Positions 32,286-43,873 of a stretch of DNA of 64,000 bases are shown here, one piece after another. Positions within the stretch are counted from its first letter, which is position 1; each line of letters starts with the position of its first letter. Source of the stretch: Massilia rubra (lineage in GTDB: Bacteria > Pseudomonadota > Gammaproteobacteria > Burkholderiales > Burkholderiaceae_D); contig NZ_VUYU01000006.1 in assembly GCF_011682065.1 (NCBI RefSeq), positions 62,001 through 126,000 on the forward strand, in the 5' to 3' direction. The translations under genes were made by a program, and so were the position numbers. The notes below the pieces were generated by a model. That model was given only the letters and a program-made list of their open reading frames with translations. It searched no databases and was not told the origin of the DNA.

Positions 32286-33983
32286 TTATTGATGCGCTTC
32301 CAGGCGCGTATCGACCAGGCGCCGCGCCAGTTGTTCGACCAGGACTTCATCCTGCCCGCTCGGGTGGTTGCGCAGGCCAAGGTGCAGGAACTCGTGCGCC
32401 AAGGTGATGCGGTCCTCGCGGCTGGCCAGGCCGCGCAAATAGATCCGGTTACGCGACTGCTCCGAATACGGCGCGCCGCGCACCAGGTGGCATACCGCCG
32501 GTGGTTCGGCCGGCGTTTCGTAGCCGGCCTGTTTGCGCAGCACGCGCTCCCACTGCGGCAGCTCGCGCGCCAGCCACGCCTGCGCGCCGGGCAGGCGCAC
32601 GCACTGCTGCGAGTCGCCGCCCGAGAGCGTGGTCAGGTCGGCGCCGGGATAGGCCGCCGTCAGGATGGCGTCGAAACGCATTCCCCGTTGCGCCTCTTCC
32701 ACCGCCTGGCTCCACGCCATGGTGTCCTTCGACGCCGTATCGGCGTGATAGCGCACATTCACGCCGGACAGCACCAGCTGGTCGGTCCAGTCGGCGATGG
32801 CGCGCGCCGCCACGCTGGCCGGCTGGGGAGCGACGCGCTGCGTGGCGCTGCTGTCGGCGATGCGCTGGCAACCCTCGGCCCACTGCGCGTTCTGCTGCAG
32901 ATAGGTACGCGCCGCCACCGCCAGCGCCTTGGCTGCCTCCGGCGCGCTGGTACCGCCCTCGCGGTCGATCACGCGCGCCACGTACTCGTTGACCCCGAAT
33001 CGTCCGGTCAGGCGCGTCCGCCCCTGCGGATCGCGCTCCAGCACCATGTCGTTCTGGCTGAAAAACGCCAGGCTGCGGCCGTTCTCGAAGCGCACCTGGT
33101 ACGGCCCGCGAAGGAGTCCCGGCACGGCGGCGTTGCGCCCCACCACCACCGCCTTGATCGGATAGCGCGCGAAGTAATCGACCAGCACGCAGCCCGCATC
33201 AAGCGGCGCCGCCGCCGAAGGCAAGGTACTGGCCAGGCGCGGCGCCCATTTTTCCAGGATGCGGCTGCTGGTGTCGGCGCCGCCGAACCACAGCGGCGTG
33301 CCATCGGCCAGCCAGCCGGCCGCGCCGCCGAGCCGCTCGGTCGTGCGCTGCGGATGGTGCCACGAGTAGGTCTTCACGCGCAGGCGGCTGCCGAGCCAGC
33401 TGGCGGTGTTGACGCCGCGCGCGCCCAGCACCACGTGCAGCAGCGCCGACTCGGCGTCCTTGCGGCTGTCGGCCGGAATGCTGGCCAGCGCCAGCATCAG
33501 GCTGCGCAGGCTGACCAGGCGTTCCGGCGCCAGGTTGGCCGGGTCGGCCAGCCAATCGTATTCGCCGCTCGCATCGCGCCCGAGACGCTCGCTCCAATAC
33601 TGCCGCCACGGGCGGCGCGTAAGCATCAAGCGGGCCGGCGAGAAAAACAGGCCACACGACTGCGCCAGCGCCAGGTCGCGCGCGATGCTTTTACCGGCGG
33701 TGCAGCAGTACACTTCCTCGTTCTTTTGGCCGCCGCAGGTATAGTCCGGGGTCGGCACTTTTTTGTCGATCGCATACACGTACACGAACAGCTTCCACAG
33801 GCTGCCCAGCGGCACCTGGCGCGCGCCGTCGAAGGGCGCGCGCCTGCTGCCGCCCTTGTCGTCGAGCTGCAGCGCGGTGAGCTGGCCGTCGCGCCACCAC
33901 GCCACATCGAGCGTGGCCGCCTGCGCCAGCGGTGCGCACAGCGCCAGCGCCAATGCGCATCGGTTTGACCGGCATGCCGGCAT
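32286..33983 (-). CDS. yfaQ: YfaQ-like protein (DUF2300)
   Basis: A 565-residue exported protein with a signal peptide. DUF2300 repeats are seen: PLGSLWKLFVYVYAIDKKVPTPDYTCGG with CCTAGKSIARDLALAQSCG in the N-terminal half, and a SpoIID-like middle (about 300-450). Near the end is LAHEFLHLGLRNHPSGQDE (about 529), an HExxH metallopeptidase-like motif. The gene overlaps yfaS by one base (TAATG) and belongs to the yfa operon. The biochemical role is unknown; the HEFLH motif makes a hydrolase possible. Confidence 0.88.
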   Translation of the reverse strand: MPACRSNRCALALALCAPLAQAATLDVAWWRDGQLTALQLDDKGGSRRAPFDGARQVPLGSLWKLFVYVYAIDKKVPTPDYTCGGQKNEEVYCCTAGKSIARDLALAQSCGLFFSPARLMLTRRPWRQYWSERLGRDASGEYDWLADPANLAPERLVSLRSLMLALASIPADSRKDAESALLHVVLGARGVNTASWLGSRLRVKTYSWHHPQRTTERLGGAAGWLADGTPLWFGGADTSSRILEKWAPRLASTLPSAAAPLDAGCVLVDYFARYPIKAVVVGRNAAVPGLLRGPYQVRFENGRSLAFFSQNDMVLERDPQGRTRLTGRFGVNEYVARVIDREGGTSAPEAAKALAVAARTYLQQNAQWAEGCQRIADSSATQRVAPQPASVAARAIADWTDQLVLSGVNVRYHADTASKDTMAWSQAVEEAQRGMRFDAILTAAYPGADLTTLSGGDSQQCVRLPGAQAWLARELPQWERVLRKQAGYETPAEPPAVCHLVRGAPYSEQSRNRIYLRGLASREDRITLAHEFLHLGLRNHPSGQDEVLVEQLARRLVDTRLEAHQ

Positions 33984-36900
33984 TATTCGACCTGCAAGGT
34001 GCGCATGGTCTTGCCCTCGCCTTCCAGCGCCTTGTTCTCGGGCTGGTACATGCGGTAGTAGCGCGCCGGCGGCAGCACGTAACTGCCTTTTTGCGCAAAG
34101 CGCAGCAGATGGCGCACGCGCAGCGGTTCGGCCAGTGGCTCGACCGGCACCACGTAGCCTTCACGGCGCGATTCATGGCGCGCAGCTTCCAGCGCTTCCT
34201 TTTTCTCGCCTGCGAGCGTCATGCCCCAGGTGGTCGCCTCGACCGAGGCGCCGGGCGGCAGCGCCACTTCGAGCAGGCCATAGCGGTACTTCGCGCCGGC
34301 CGCCGGCGTGAGCGTGATTTCGTCCAGGTACAGCGCGTCGGTGCGCAACGCCTCGCCGTTTTTCACGGGCACGGGGCTGAAGGTCTTGTCCTTCTGCTCC
34401 ATGCGCATCAGGCGCCGCTCGATCTTGACCGGCAGCGTATGCGTTTCCGCTTCGCGGCTGTCGTACTGGATGATGGCCACCGTGTTCTCCGGCGCGGCTT
34501 CGGCCAGTTGCAACTGGGTCGGTACACCCTTCACAGGCTGCCAGCGGAACAAGGCCTGGCCGAGCGGGCTGGCCGATTTTTGCCAGGTGCCGGTGAGTGC
34601 GACGCCGGCGTCTTTCGCGGCCGGCGGGCCGCCCAGCTTCTTCTGCACCCACACCAAGGTCAGCGCGCGGTCCAGGGTCGGCATGTCGGAGCGCACCGCG
34701 CCCAGCACGGCGTCGGCCTGGCTGGCCGGCAGCTGCCCGCCCAGCATCAGCAAGGCTTGCGCCAGTGGCGCCGGGTTGGCGCGCAAGGTGGTCCACGCGG
34801 CGCCGGCCTGCTCCTGCAGTTCGGGTGCGAGCGCCACGCCATCGTTGGCGGCGATCACCGACAGCAGGGCCAGGGTCAGCGCCTGCGAGTTGCCGCTTTC
34901 GGCGGTGAGCAGCATACTGCTGGTCGGCGCCAGCGCGGCCGGTTTGGCGTCGAGTTTTGTCTTGGCCAGTTCGTCGGCCAGGCCGGAAGCGAGCGTCTTG
35001 ACCGGCAAGCCCATTTCCTGCGCCAGCCACAGGGTCAGCGCACGGTGCAGCACCGGCTCTTTCAGGCCTTCCTTGCCGTACATGGCCAGCAAACCTTGCC
35101 AGTGCTCGGGCGGCATCTCGATGCGCAGCGCGCGCGCCGCGTACCAGTCGGCGTAATAGGCGTAGGCCGTCATCAGCGAATTGCCGGCGGTGGCATTGCC
35201 CCACCAGCCGAATTGCGCTTCCGGACCGGCCATCGACACCAGGCGCAGGCGCTGCGCCTGCAAGGTGTTCAAGAGGCGCAGTTGCACCGGGCCGGCTTCC
35301 GGGCCAAGGTTCTGCAATCCGAGCGCCAGCGGAATCAGGCGGCTCGATGTCTGTTCCACGCAACCGTACGGATACTCGATCAGGTCGTCGGCGATGCGCG
35401 CGAAGTGGCTGGCCGCGCCGCTGGCGAACGAAACGCGGATATTGCGCGCGTCCGCCGGCAGCGTGACCGGCACGCTAACGCCGGTCAGCGGCACGCTCAG
35501 GGTGCGCGGGCTGTTCCAGGCGGCCGGCAATGCCTGCACGTCGGTGTCGAGCGCGTCGACCAGTTTGCCGTCCTGTTTGACTTCAAGGCGCATCGGGCCA
35601 CTGTAGGCCGGCAGCGGGAACTGTACATAGTTCACGCCACGGCGGGCGGTGATCTTCTCGGTCTTGACGACCGTGCCGGCGGTGAGGGTGACTTCAACAG
35701 GCTGGTCGCTGGCGGTCTGGTTGAACACCGCTACCGATGCCTGCGGCGCGTCGCCCACCCGCATCCAGTCCGGCGCGGTCCACTTGGCGAAGAAGTTCTT
35801 GTCCGAGCGCAGATAGCCGCTGTGCTGGCCGACCCGCCCCTGCGCATCCATGGCGCGGCCGGTGATGCGCCAGCGCGTCAGTGCGTCGGGCATGGTGAAG
35901 GTGACGCGCGCGCGGCCGTCGGCGTCGGTCTTGAGCGCGGGCGCCCACAGGGCTGTGTCGACATTGTCGCGACGCGGGCGTTCCAGCACTTTGACGCCAC
36001 GCTCGTTGTAGTTATGGCGCGCGGGGGCGCCGGCGCTGCGCCCGGCAGCCAGGTCGTAGCTGATGAACGACAGGCTGGCGGTGGTGCGTACGTTGTTGCG
36101 GCGCGGGTGGTAGAAGAAGTCGCCGATATCGGGCGCGATCTCCGGCTGCAGCACGTAGATCATTTCGTCGACCACGCCCAGCGTGACCAGGGTCGATACC
36201 GGTTTGCCGTCCATCTGCGCGGTGACGTCGATGGTGACCTTCTCGCCCGGCTGGTAGACTTCCTTGTCGGTCTTGAACCGCAGCGCGATGCGCGGCTCGA
36301 CGATCTGGATGCCGGCGTTCTGGAACACGAAGTCGCCCTTGCGCGTGTACGCCACCGAGAACGTGATGTTCGGGCCGTAGTCGTCCTTGACGGGAATCTT
36401 CACGCGCCACTGGTTGGGCGCCACGCGCACCGGCTTGATCCAGTCGGCGCCGGCGGTGAGCAGGCCAACCTGTTCGACCTTGTCGCGCTCGAGCGTCAGC
36501 AAGGCCTGGTCGACCGGGTCGGCGAAGGTGATCAGCGCTTCGGCGGTGTCGCCGGCGCGGTAGCGTTCATGGTCAAGCACGATCTCGATGCTGCCCGGCG
36601 TGGCCGCCAGCCCCTGGCCGCTGACCCAGTGGCTGGTGCCGCCGACCAGGTTGTTCTGGGCGTCGCGCAGGCTCAGTTGATACGAACCCGATGCCGGGAA
36701 GTTTACATCCCAGGTCGGCTTGGACGCGTCGAACACGCCCTCGGTTTTGGTCTGCTTCTCTAACTGGATCATCTCCCAGCGCACCGGCTTGGCGCCTGCG
36801 GTGGCCTCGGCCGCAACGTCGAAGCGCACCGTTTCGCCGGGCGCGGAAAAGCGCCGCTGCGCCTTGAGCGTGTACTGGCTGGCCGAACGCTCGATCATCA

Positions 36901-38572
36901 GTTCGCGCGTGCTCCTGACGCGGTAGGCCGCGCCGTCAGAGGCCAGTACGGTGAGAATGTAGCGCGACGGGTCCTTGGCCTGCGGCAGCACAAAATCGAC
37001 ATTGCCCTTGCCATCGCTGACCAGTTCCTGGGTCTTCAATTCGACCGGGAATGCGCCGCTGTAGCGCAATTCGCCTTCGACCATGGCGTTCTTCTGGGCG
37101 CGCAGGGTCAGCGACAGGCTGGCCTTGGCGACCGGCGTGCCGTCCGGGTAGCGCAGTTCGATGCGACCCTTGACGTCTTCGCCGGTCTTGAAATCAGCCT
37201 TGGCCGGGACCAGGTTGATCTCGAAATGCGGCTTGACGTAGTCGGCCACGCGGAAGGCGGCGCCGTACTGGGTGTCGCGGTAGGTGAAGCGCAGTTCGTA
37301 GCCGCCGGCGCCGGCGTTGTCGGGCAGGCGGAAGCGCGTGTCGCTGCCGGTTTCCCCGGTCAGTTGCAGCGACTGCGTCAGCAGCGGCGTGCCGTTCGGA
37401 TCGAACACGGTCAGCGCCAGCGGCGCCGTCACGGCCGCCTGCGAGGTGCGCGCGCCGGTAAATTCGCGGCCGATAAACTTGACGTTGACTTCGTCGCCCG
37501 GCCGGTACAGCGGACGGTCGGTAACGGCATACACCTTGGTGTTATAGATTTCGCTGTCGTAGTAAAAATTCTCGGACACGAACACGCCGCCGCTGCGGTC
37601 TTCCCCCATCACATACGTGTGCTCCGGGCTGCCGCGATCGAGCGAGACCACGCCATTGGCGCCGGTGCGGCCCGATTGCAGCACGCCGCTGCCGTCGGTC
37701 CAGGTGACGTCGACGTCCGGCACCGCGGCGCCGTTGTCGCGCCGCGCGGCCCACACCAGCATCTGGTTGGCTGACACCTTGGTAATGGCCATCGTGTCCG
37801 ATACAAATACCAGGGTGGTGGCGCGGTGCTCGCCGATGATCGCCTCGACCAGATACAGGCCCGGTTTGCGCTGGCCGATCGGGATCATCACGTTGCCGGC
37901 GCTGGTGGCCATGAATTCGCTGCTCGAGCCTTCCATCTTGATGCCGGCCGGCGGCGTGATGATCTGCGCCTTCCAGACCGGGTAGCGGAAGCGGTCGACC
38001 AGGTCGTAGCCCTTGAGCGGCTCGTACTGCGGCTGCTGGCGGAACGGCACCGGGCGCGTGATCGATTCGCTGGTGGCCAGCTTGGGCTGGGCGCTGGTGA
38101 CCGCCTCGCGCGCGTCGTTCGAAAACAGCTTGCGCCAGGCCATGCGCGACTGCTTCCACCAGCGGTCCCACAGCATGGTCAGGGTGTTGAGCAAGCCCTC
38201 GCCCTTGTAATTGCCGGCCACCTGCACGCGGTGCAGGTTGCGCTGCTTTTTCAGGAACTCGAGCGGCTCTGGAACGCGGTACACCAGCACATCGACGCCG
38301 CCGTACTCCTCCAGGTTGGAGCGCGCCATATCGCGCCCCGGCACTTCCAGGCGCACCTTGGCCACTTCGCCGCTGCCGTAGGCCGCGTCGGACAGCAGGA
38401 AGAACGGTTCGCCCTTGAAGCTGGTGTAATTGGTGCCGGACGGTGCGGCGCTGGCCTCGGCGGGCTTGGCCTGGGCCTCGACCGCCTCGGCCTCCTGGGC
38501 CGGCGCCAGCGCGGGCACGAAGGCGCACAGCAGCACCAGCAGCGCCATGGCGCGTGTGATTGGATTGTTCAT
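33983..38572 (-). CDS. yfaS: YfaS-type bacterial alpha-2-macroglobulin
   Basis: A 1529-residue periplasmic protein with signal peptide ([27 protein letters not shown]). It contains the macroglobulin MG domains ([44 protein letters not shown]), the alpha-2-macroglobulin helical domain and a C-terminal receptor-like domain. The thioester motif CxEQ is present as CVEQ in [13 protein letters not shown] (about 1070). It is thought to trap foreign proteases in the periplasm. The ATG at 38572 overlaps the yfaT stop (ATGA); a longer frame upstream has no signal peptide at its start. Confidence 0.95.
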   Translation of the reverse strand: MNNPITRAMALLVLLCAFVPALAPAQEAEAVEAQAKPAEASAAPSGTNYTSFKGEPFFLLSDAAYGSGEVAKVRLEVPGRDMARSNLEEYGGVDVLVYRVPEPLEFLKKQRNLHRVQVAGNYKGEGLLNTLTMLWDRWWKQSRMAWRKLFSNDAREAVTSAQPKLATSESITRPVPFRQQPQYEPLKGYDLVDRFRYPVWKAQIITPPAGIKMEGSSSEFMATSAGNVMIPIGQRKPGLYLVEAIIGEHRATTLVFVSDTMAITKVSANQMLVWAARRDNGAAVPDVDVTWTDGSGVLQSGRTGANGVVSLDRGSPEHTYVMGEDRSGGVFVSENFYYDSEIYNTKVYAVTDRPLYRPGDEVNVKFIGREFTGARTSQAAVTAPLALTVFDPNGTPLLTQSLQLTGETGSDTRFRLPDNAGAGGYELRFTYRDTQYGAAFRVADYVKPHFEINLVPAKADFKTGEDVKGRIELRYPDGTPVAKASLSLTLRAQKNAMVEGELRYSGAFPVELKTQELVSDGKGNVDFVLPQAKDPSRYILTVLASDGAAYRVRSTRELMIERSASQYTLKAQRRFSAPGETVRFDVAAEATAGAKPVRWEMIQLEKQTKTEGVFDASKPTWDVNFPASGSYQLSLRDAQNNLVGGTSHWVSGQGLAATPGSIEIVLDHERYRAGDTAEALITFADPVDQALLTLERDKVEQVGLLTAGADWIKPVRVAPNQWRVKIPVKDDYGPNITFSVAYTRKGDFVFQNAGIQIVEPRIALRFKTDKEVYQPGEKVTIDVTAQMDGKPVSTLVTLGVVDEMIYVLQPEIAPDIGDFFYHPRRNNVRTTASLSFISYDLAAGRSAGAPARHNYNERGVKVLERPRRDNVDTALWAPALKTDADGRARVTFTMPDALTRWRITGRAMDAQGRVGQHSGYLRSDKNFFAKWTAPDWMRVGDAPQASVAVFNQTASDQPVEVTLTAGTVVKTEKITARRGVNYVQFPLPAYSGPMRLEVKQDGKLVDALDTDVQALPAAWNSPRTLSVPLTGVSVPVTLPADARNIRVSFASGAASHFARIADDLIEYPYGCVEQTSSRLIPLALGLQNLGPEAGPVQLRLLNTLQAQRLRLVSMAGPEAQFGWWGNATAGNSLMTAYAYYADWYAARALRIEMPPEHWQGLLAMYGKEGLKEPVLHRALTLWLAQEMGLPVKTLASGLADELAKTKLDAKPAALAPTSSMLLTAESGNSQALTLALLSVIAANDGVALAPELQEQAGAAWTTLRANPAPLAQALLMLGGQLPASQADAVLGAVRSDMPTLDRALTLVWVQKKLGGPPAAKDAGVALTGTWQKSASPLGQALFRWQPVKGVPTQLQLAEAAPENTVAIIQYDSREAETHTLPVKIERRLMRMEQKDKTFSPVPVKNGEALRTDALYLDEITLTPAAGAKYRYGLLEVALPPGASVEATTWGMTLAGEKKEALEAARHESRREGYVVPVEPLAEPLRVRHLLRFAQKGSYVLPPARYYRMYQPENKALEGEGKTMRTLQVE

Positions 38573-39237
38573 GTTAAAAACGCCAGCCGGAACATGCCGG
38601 CGAAATTGGGATTGTCGACCGCTGGTTGCCACCGCGTGTCCTTCCAGGTTTTGAGTTGTGGGACATCAACGGTACGCAGTCCGTTGTCGTTCGGTGTGAC
38701 GGTGCCGGTGTGGTACGCGATGCGCGCGCCCATCCAGACCATCAGGTGATGTTCGTCGCCCTGGTCGAAAAACAGCAGGTCGCCGGGCTGCGCCTGATTG
38801 ACGTCGCGCCCGATGAAGCGGCTGTTGTTCTGCACCAGGCCGATGGCCGAAACATAATGGCCGACCGTGCCGCCGGTCTGCACCCAGCGGTTGCGCAGCA
38901 CTTGCTGGGCCGGCGTCAGTTCGAGTTCGGGCGGCAGCTGGCCGTCGCTGCCGATGCCGTTGGCGCGCATCCACCGAGCGTCATGCACGGTCAGCGCCTC
39001 GTTCACGGCAAAGCGCACCAGGCCTGCGCAGTCGCGGTGCTGCCAGCGCGGCGACGGGCCCTGCTCCATCTGCGCGTTCACGATGCGCAGCATCCACGCC
39101 TGGAAGGCGCGGCTCTGCGCCTTCGACAGGTAGGCGGGCATGGCGGCGGCCGGCGCGCCGGTGAGCGCGCGCGCCCACGGCAGCACGGCGCAGCCGGCGG
39201 CGAGGCCCAGCAGGTGACGGCGGGTGACTGCCATCAT
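38569..39237 (-). CDS. yfaT: YfaT-like protein (DUF1175), NlpC/P60-like
   Basis: A 222-residue protein with an RR-containing signal ([21 protein letters not shown]) that may be Tat type. The DUF1175 core shows Cys in [18 protein letters not shown], an [22 protein letters not shown] block with the catalytic-type His and a final HTGTV strand, the order of NlpC/P60 cysteine hydrolases. The substrate is unknown; a peptidoglycan or ester hydrolase is possible. The ATG overlaps the yfaA stop (ATGA). Confidence 0.88.
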   Translation of the reverse strand: MMAVTRRHLLGLAAGCAVLPWARALTGAPAAAMPAYLSKAQSRAFQAWMLRIVNAQMEQGPSPRWQHRDCAGLVRFAVNEALTVHDARWMRANGIGSDGQLPPELELTPAQQVLRNRWVQTGGTVGHYVSAIGLVQNNSRFIGRDVNQAQPGDLLFFDQGDEHHLMVWMGARIAYHTGTVTPNDNGLRTVDVPQLKTWKDTRWQPAVDNPNFAGMFRLAFLT

Positions 39238-40814
39238 TTATCGATCGCCTGCCACTCGACCTGCTGCCAGCTCACGCCACTGGCGGGCAGCGACTTGAGC
39301 ACGAGCCGGTATGGCGGATATTTTTTGAGCGCGTTCAGGCGCGGCACCAGGTGCGCGTCGGCGGCGGCGCGCAGCACCGGCTCGCGCGCGGACGGCAGCG
39401 CCTCGAAAGCTTCCTTGCGAATCAACTCGGCCAGCGCGGACGGCGCGATCAGGCCCACCGTGTGCGAGGAATCGCTCAAGCGGTCGGCAATCGCCGGGGC
39501 CTGCTTGCGGGCCACCGCCAGCGCCTGTTCGACCAGCTTGCGGTCTGGCGAAAACAGCACGGTCTGGCCGCTCACCGCCAGGGTCGGATGCTGGGGACCG
39601 ATGCCGGTGGCGACTTCGCGCTGCCACAGCGTGGCGCCGTTCGGGCCAGCCGATTTTTGCACCGCACCGCTCTTCTTGTTGCCGATGGCGGCCGCGAACA
39701 GCGCGCCATACAGCTCGTCGCCGCCGCCCGCCTTGCGGGTAGCCACCACCAGCGGCGTGTACAGGCGCGAGGTGCCGTACCAGCAAACGGCGGCCGGTCC
39801 CGTCAACTGTTCGGACAGTGGCGCCACGTTGGACGACGCATCGACGTCGCCCAGCACCGTCTTCATGGCGGCCCAATCCGCGGGCAAGGCGAAGCAGGCG
39901 GCCGGATTATGCGGCAGCACCGGCCACAGGGCGCGGTTGTCGTAGCCGCCGGCGGCCAGCTTGCCGGCGTCTACCAGCGCGCGCGTCTGCCACTGGCCCT
40001 TGGTAAAGTCGAAGCGCAACGCGTCGAGCGCGCCGAAGAACGGCTGGTAGCCGAAGGCCAGCACGTCGGCCTTGACCGCCACGCTGTGACCGTCGACCGG
40101 CTGGGCGTCCAGGTGGAACTGCTGGCGCAATGCCTGCTGTTTTTTCGGATCGGCGGCGAGCAGGTTGGCCACCGTCGTCTCGGCTTTGCCGTCGGCCTTG
40201 CCGTCGGCGCCGAACACCATGGCCGGATCGGACAGGATCACCATGCGCGTGCCGCGCGCGGCGATCAACAAGGTGCGATTATGGGCGTAATTGAGCGAGT
40301 ACAGCGCGACCTTGTCGCCCTCGACGCGAATCTCGCCGGCCAGCGTCATCTGGGTGTCCTTGAGCGCGACCTTGCCCGCTTGTTCGAGCAGGCGCGTCAT
40401 GCTGTTGCGCGAAACGGCGATGGCGAAGTGCTTGAGCGAGCCGTCTTCCTCGCGCCACAAGGCCACGTCGGCCGGCTCGTCGAGCACCGTGCGGATCAAC
40501 TGGTCGCCCCAGCCCAGTTGATGTTCATAGGCGATGCGGCGCAAGGCGCCCTGCAGGCCCAGTTTGTCGCCATTCTGCTCATAATAGAACACGAAATCCT
40601 CGCGCAGCACGTCGCGCGCCAGCGGAATGGTGAGCAGGTCGCGCGGAAGCGACGACAGGCTTTTGGTCACGATCAGCGCGTCGGGCTGCGACAGGTCGAT
40701 GTTCAGGCCCTTGCCGTGGTGCGCTTTCTTCCAGCCGAACATGGCATAGCCAGCCACGGCGGCGGCGCACAGGGCGACGCCCGCGGCGATGATTCCCAAC
40801 TTTTTCTTGTTCAT
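39234..40814 (-). CDS. yfaA: YfaA-like membrane-anchored protein (DUF2138)
   Basis: A 526-residue protein with an N-terminal anchor ([25 protein letters not shown]) and a large periplasmic DUF2138 part ([62 protein letters not shown]). It is the first gene of the operon yfaA-yfaT-yfaS-yfaQ-yfaP, all linked by 1-4 base overlaps except the last. The order matches the enterobacterial yfa cluster. The function is not known. Confidence 0.9.
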   Translation of the reverse strand: MNKKKLGIIAAGVALCAAAVAGYAMFGWKKAHHGKGLNIDLSQPDALIVTKSLSSLPRDLLTIPLARDVLREDFVFYYEQNGDKLGLQGALRRIAYEHQLGWGDQLIRTVLDEPADVALWREEDGSLKHFAIAVSRNSMTRLLEQAGKVALKDTQMTLAGEIRVEGDKVALYSLNYAHNRTLLIAARGTRMVILSDPAMVFGADGKADGKAETTVANLLAADPKKQQALRQQFHLDAQPVDGHSVAVKADVLAFGYQPFFGALDALRFDFTKGQWQTRALVDAGKLAAGGYDNRALWPVLPHNPAACFALPADWAAMKTVLGDVDASSNVAPLSEQLTGPAAVCWYGTSRLYTPLVVATRKAGGGDELYGALFAAAIGNKKSGAVQKSAGPNGATLWQREVATGIGPQHPTLAVSGQTVLFSPDRKLVEQALAVARKQAPAIADRLSDSSHTVGLIAPSALAELIRKEAFEALPSAREPVLRAAADAHLVPRLNALKKYPPYRLVLKSLPASGVSWQQVEWQAIDK

Positions 40815-41017
40815 AGTGTATCGATGGTGACTGGCGGCGGAGGCAATGATGTTTTTCGCATAATAGCGTAGGGTATCATTTTCATGTCGGGGAAGAAAGT
40901 AAACATTCCGACAGGCGATGCGTTAGCACCTGCGCGTGCGTTTTCGGCCACACGGCGTGAGGATAGCTTCCCAGCTGCGACGACCTGGCCACCATGGCAA
41001 TCCCCCGCCCCCCGGTG

Positions 41018-42964
41018 TCAGGCCATCAGCGCGCGCAGGTTGTCGATGCGCTGTTGCAGGCGCTCGGCGATATGCCGGTGCGGGGCATGCGCGGCGACCT
41101 CGCGCTCGAGCGCCGCCAGCAGCGCCGTCGCGCCAGCGTGGTCGGGCGCCTCGCGCCGGATCAGCCACCACGCTTGCGTGATCTGGCAGTCGGCATGGTC
41201 GCTCCCCAGCTCATACCCCAGCCGCCACAAAGTCGGCGCCGACACGCCGGCATAGCGCGCCATCATGCTCGCAGCCCAGTCGGCGGCAGCGCCAATCTGG
41301 CGGCGCTTGAGCGGCGCGTCGTCGCACAGGCGCGCCATGGCACTGAGAATATCGAGCTTGCGGCGCAGAGTCCCTTCGTGGTCCGACGCGGGCAGGCAGG
41401 GATACAGGCCGCCGCTGCTGCCGATGTGGCGCTCCACCGCAATCAATGCCTCCTCCAATCTGTCGTGATAAATCAGGCTGTCGATCTCCCGGTGCGCACT
41501 GGACGCCGCCTGCCCGCCCACGGTGTTCCAGCGGATCAGGGTGGCCGGCAAGGCCGCCCGCAGTGCGGACAGGAAGGCGCATCCCGGTTCGCAGTAGCTG
41601 AACTGGATCGCTTCCAGCCAGGGCATGGCCGACAACACCCGCAAGGCCGATGGCGTCATCGCAGCGGCAATCTGCAAGTCCAGCGAGCGCAGTTGCGGCA
41701 TGCGCGCCAGGCAGTCGGGCATCCGGCCTGCCATCTCGGGCGCGATGTGCAGGTGCTCCAGGGTCGGGCTGTACCAGCCTTCATGCGCGGCGGCGATGCT
41801 GGCGCCATCCTTGATGTTCAGGCGGTTGGCAAAGCGCCGCAGCGCGGGAAAGCCGCGTAGCGACACGTTGAACGCCCAATCCACATGCTCGTCGCTGCGG
41901 CTGAACCCATGGCCGATATCGAGTTCCTCCAGCGCCGCAAAGCCGCCATCGATGGCGGGAAACGCAGTCAGGTCGTTGCCGGCGACATGCAATACGCGCA
42001 GCTTCGGCAGGCGGGCCAGCCAGTCGGGCAGCGCCGCCAGGCCACAGTCGGACAGGTCGAGCACCTCGAGTTCGCGCAGTGCCGCGACGCAGTCGGGCAC
42101 CCGGCCGATCCGGTTACCGGCGAGACTGAGCCAGCTCGCGCCAGCGAAACGGGTAATCGACTCGGGTACGGTCTTGAGGTCGCATTTGGACAGATCGAGC
42201 CTGAGAACCGGCCCGTCGATGGCCTGCAGGTCGAGTTCCGCGAGCCGGGCACGCCCGGCGCGGCTGACCGTGACGGGAGGCTGTTTGCCGATCTGCGCGG
42301 GCGGGAGCAGCACGCAACGACCTTCTTCCAGCGTTTGCCTGACCAGTTCATCGATCGGCCAGTTGGCCGAATCGAGCAAGTCGGGTAGCAGCATGCGGTT
42401 GATCGCTTCGCCTTCGAAATGTACCGGGATGGTCAGCCACCCGCGCGTGCACGCCACATGCGCGCAGTCGACGGGGCCGGCGAACGTCATGTAAAAGTCG
42501 GCGCAGACGATGGCGTGGGCGCGCGTGCCGCCGCCCACGTCGAGCGAGCCGTGGTTGTAGAAGCCGTAGATGGTGCTGCCGACCGCCAGGTCGCCACCGA
42601 TCCGGGTGGCGCCCCCGCCCAGGCTCAGGCTGCGCGCAACGACGTTGCCGCCGACGATGAGCGACGGCGCCCAGTCACGGTCGCTGTCGCACAGGACCAC
42701 GCCGGGCGCGTGCAGGTTGCCGGTGATGACAATCGCGCACAGGATTTTATCGTCCGCCAGGTGCGCGGCCAGGTCGCCGCACAGTTCTTCCATCGTCAGC
42801 GGCCCGTCGGTCGCGCACGACCAGTCGCCTTCGACCAGGATGGCGACCATCGCGTCGTCGTCCATGGAGTACGCGCCCAGCAGGGCCTTGAGGTCGTCGA
42901 CCGGCCCAAGCACGGCTTGCACGGCCACGCCGGCCGGAACGATGCGCGGCACGGCGCCCGTCAC
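41018..42964 (-). CDS. Leucine-rich-repeat protein with beta-helix-like N-terminus
   Basis: A 648-residue soluble protein. Residues about 75-165 (AIVITGNLHAPGV, LIVGGNVVARSLSLGGGATRIGGDLAVGSTIYG) form a repeat pattern like a beta-helix of polymer-forming proteins. Residues about 225-430 are LRRs (LRLDLSKCDLKTVPESI, LEVLDLSDCGLAALPDWLARLPKLRVLHVAGNDLTAFP). The C-terminal part (about 500-645) is helical. The GTG at 42964 overlaps the mepA-like stop (GTGA). A longer frame runs inside the peptidase gene and is rejected. Role unknown; protein binding is likely. Confidence 0.82.
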   Translation of the reverse strand: MTGAVPRIVPAGVAVQAVLGPVDDLKALLGAYSMDDDAMVAILVEGDWSCATDGPLTMEELCGDLAAHLADDKILCAIVITGNLHAPGVVLCDSDRDWAPSLIVGGNVVARSLSLGGGATRIGGDLAVGSTIYGFYNHGSLDVGGGTRAHAIVCADFYMTFAGPVDCAHVACTRGWLTIPVHFEGEAINRMLLPDLLDSANWPIDELVRQTLEEGRCVLLPPAQIGKQPPVTVSRAGRARLAELDLQAIDGPVLRLDLSKCDLKTVPESITRFAGASWLSLAGNRIGRVPDCVAALRELEVLDLSDCGLAALPDWLARLPKLRVLHVAGNDLTAFPAIDGGFAALEELDIGHGFSRSDEHVDWAFNVSLRGFPALRRFANRLNIKDGASIAAAHEGWYSPTLEHLHIAPEMAGRMPDCLARMPQLRSLDLQIAAAMTPSALRVLSAMPWLEAIQFSYCEPGCAFLSALRAALPATLIRWNTVGGQAASSAHREIDSLIYHDRLEEALIAVERHIGSSGGLYPCLPASDHEGTLRRKLDILSAMARLCDDAPLKRRQIGAAADWAASMMARYAGVSAPTLWRLGYELGSDHADCQITQAWWLIRREAPDHAGATALLAALEREVAAHAPHRHIAERLQQRIDNLRALMA

Positions 42965-43704
42965 GGCTGGCGCCCCGCCGGTGCCGCGCCAGGCGGCGCG
43001 CAGGCGAGCTTGAAATCGACATGAAAATGCTCGTCGTGGCGCACCCATGGCTTGCCCTTCATGAACGGGATGTGCGTTCGCAGCCACGGCCCGCGCGCGC
43101 TGGCCAGCAGCGCCGGCATGAAGCGCGGATCGACGATCACCAGCCCCAGCGCCGCGCCGTGCGCCCTGGCGGCCGCGTCGAACTGGTACAGGTGCTCGGC
43201 GTAGGCGGCGAAGTCGATGCGGTAATCCTGGTAGCGGCCATCGGCGTCGAATTCGATGTCGTAGCCGTAGTGGTTTTGGGCGCTGGCCGGCAGCGAGGCC
43301 GGCGCGCCGCGCGCATCGCGCACCGGCACGAAGAAGTCGGCCGACAGCCCGTTCTGGTGGGTCTTGTGCGGCGCGAACGGCCCGCCGTTGGCCATGCCGG
43401 TTTCGCCGTACACATACCTGGCGGCCGGCATTGCCGCGTGCGCGCCCATGTACGCGTCCAGGATGATGCGCGCCACCGTCGCATGCACATGGGTGCGGCC
43501 GGCGGCGATCGCCTGTGCGCTGTAGGCGGAAAAATTCGGCCCCGATACCGGCAGTTTGACGCCCCCTTCGAGCCGTCCCTTGCTCACGCTGCCGAAGCAC
43601 AGGCTGGCCGGCGCGGCGTGCGCGCTCAAGGCGCCCACGCCAAAGGCCAGCATTGCGATGGCGCGTGCCGGCCCGGGAAATACAGCAAGAGATTGACGCA
43701 ACAT
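42961..43704 (-). CDS. MepA-like penicillin-insensitive murein endopeptidase
   Basis: A 247-residue exported protein (signal to about residue 30, ending SAHAAP). It shows the MepA core: GGPFAPHKTHQNGLSADFFVPV (zinc His and Asp), DPRFMPALL, and the late HDEHFHVDF with the second zinc-binding HxH. MepA cleaves D-Ala-meso-DAP cross-links in the periplasm. Its stop overlaps the GTG of the LRR gene (GTGA), so the two are coupled, which is unusual for this enzyme. Confident at family level, not as the functional counterpart of E. coli MepA. Confidence 0.85.
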   Translation of the reverse strand: MLRQSLAVFPGPARAIAMLAFGVGALSAHAAPASLCFGSVSKGRLEGGVKLPVSGPNFSAYSAQAIAAGRTHVHATVARIILDAYMGAHAAMPAARYVYGETGMANGGPFAPHKTHQNGLSADFFVPVRDARGAPASLPASAQNHYGYDIEFDADGRYQDYRIDFAAYAEHLYQFDAAARAHGAALGLVIVDPRFMPALLASARGPWLRTHIPFMKGKPWVRHDEHFHVDFKLACAPPGAAPAGRQP

Positions 43705-43754
43705 GGTGCCAGGCCGGGCGCGCGGGACGCCGGCAGTGTCGTTAAAAGAGAACC

Positions 43755-43822
43755 ATTCTTGCGCATCGCGCGTGCTTGCGCAAGGCGACTGTCATGAGCA
43801 GGTCATTTTGCGATGCAAGAAT
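43755..43822. repeat. Long imperfect inverted repeat between divergent genes
   Basis: ATTCTTGCGCATCGC (43755-43769) faces GCGATGCAAGAAT (43810-43822), matching except for an extra GC, with the palindrome CTTGCGCAAG (43774-43783) between the arms. It lies between the divergent MepA-like and metallophosphoesterase genes, so it may be a regulatory hairpin or a binding site for a shared regulator. Confidence 0.4.
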
Positions 43823-43873
43823 GCGCGCTTCCCCACCCCGCCCGGCCAGGTGCCGGTCTACCGGAGTTGATGC

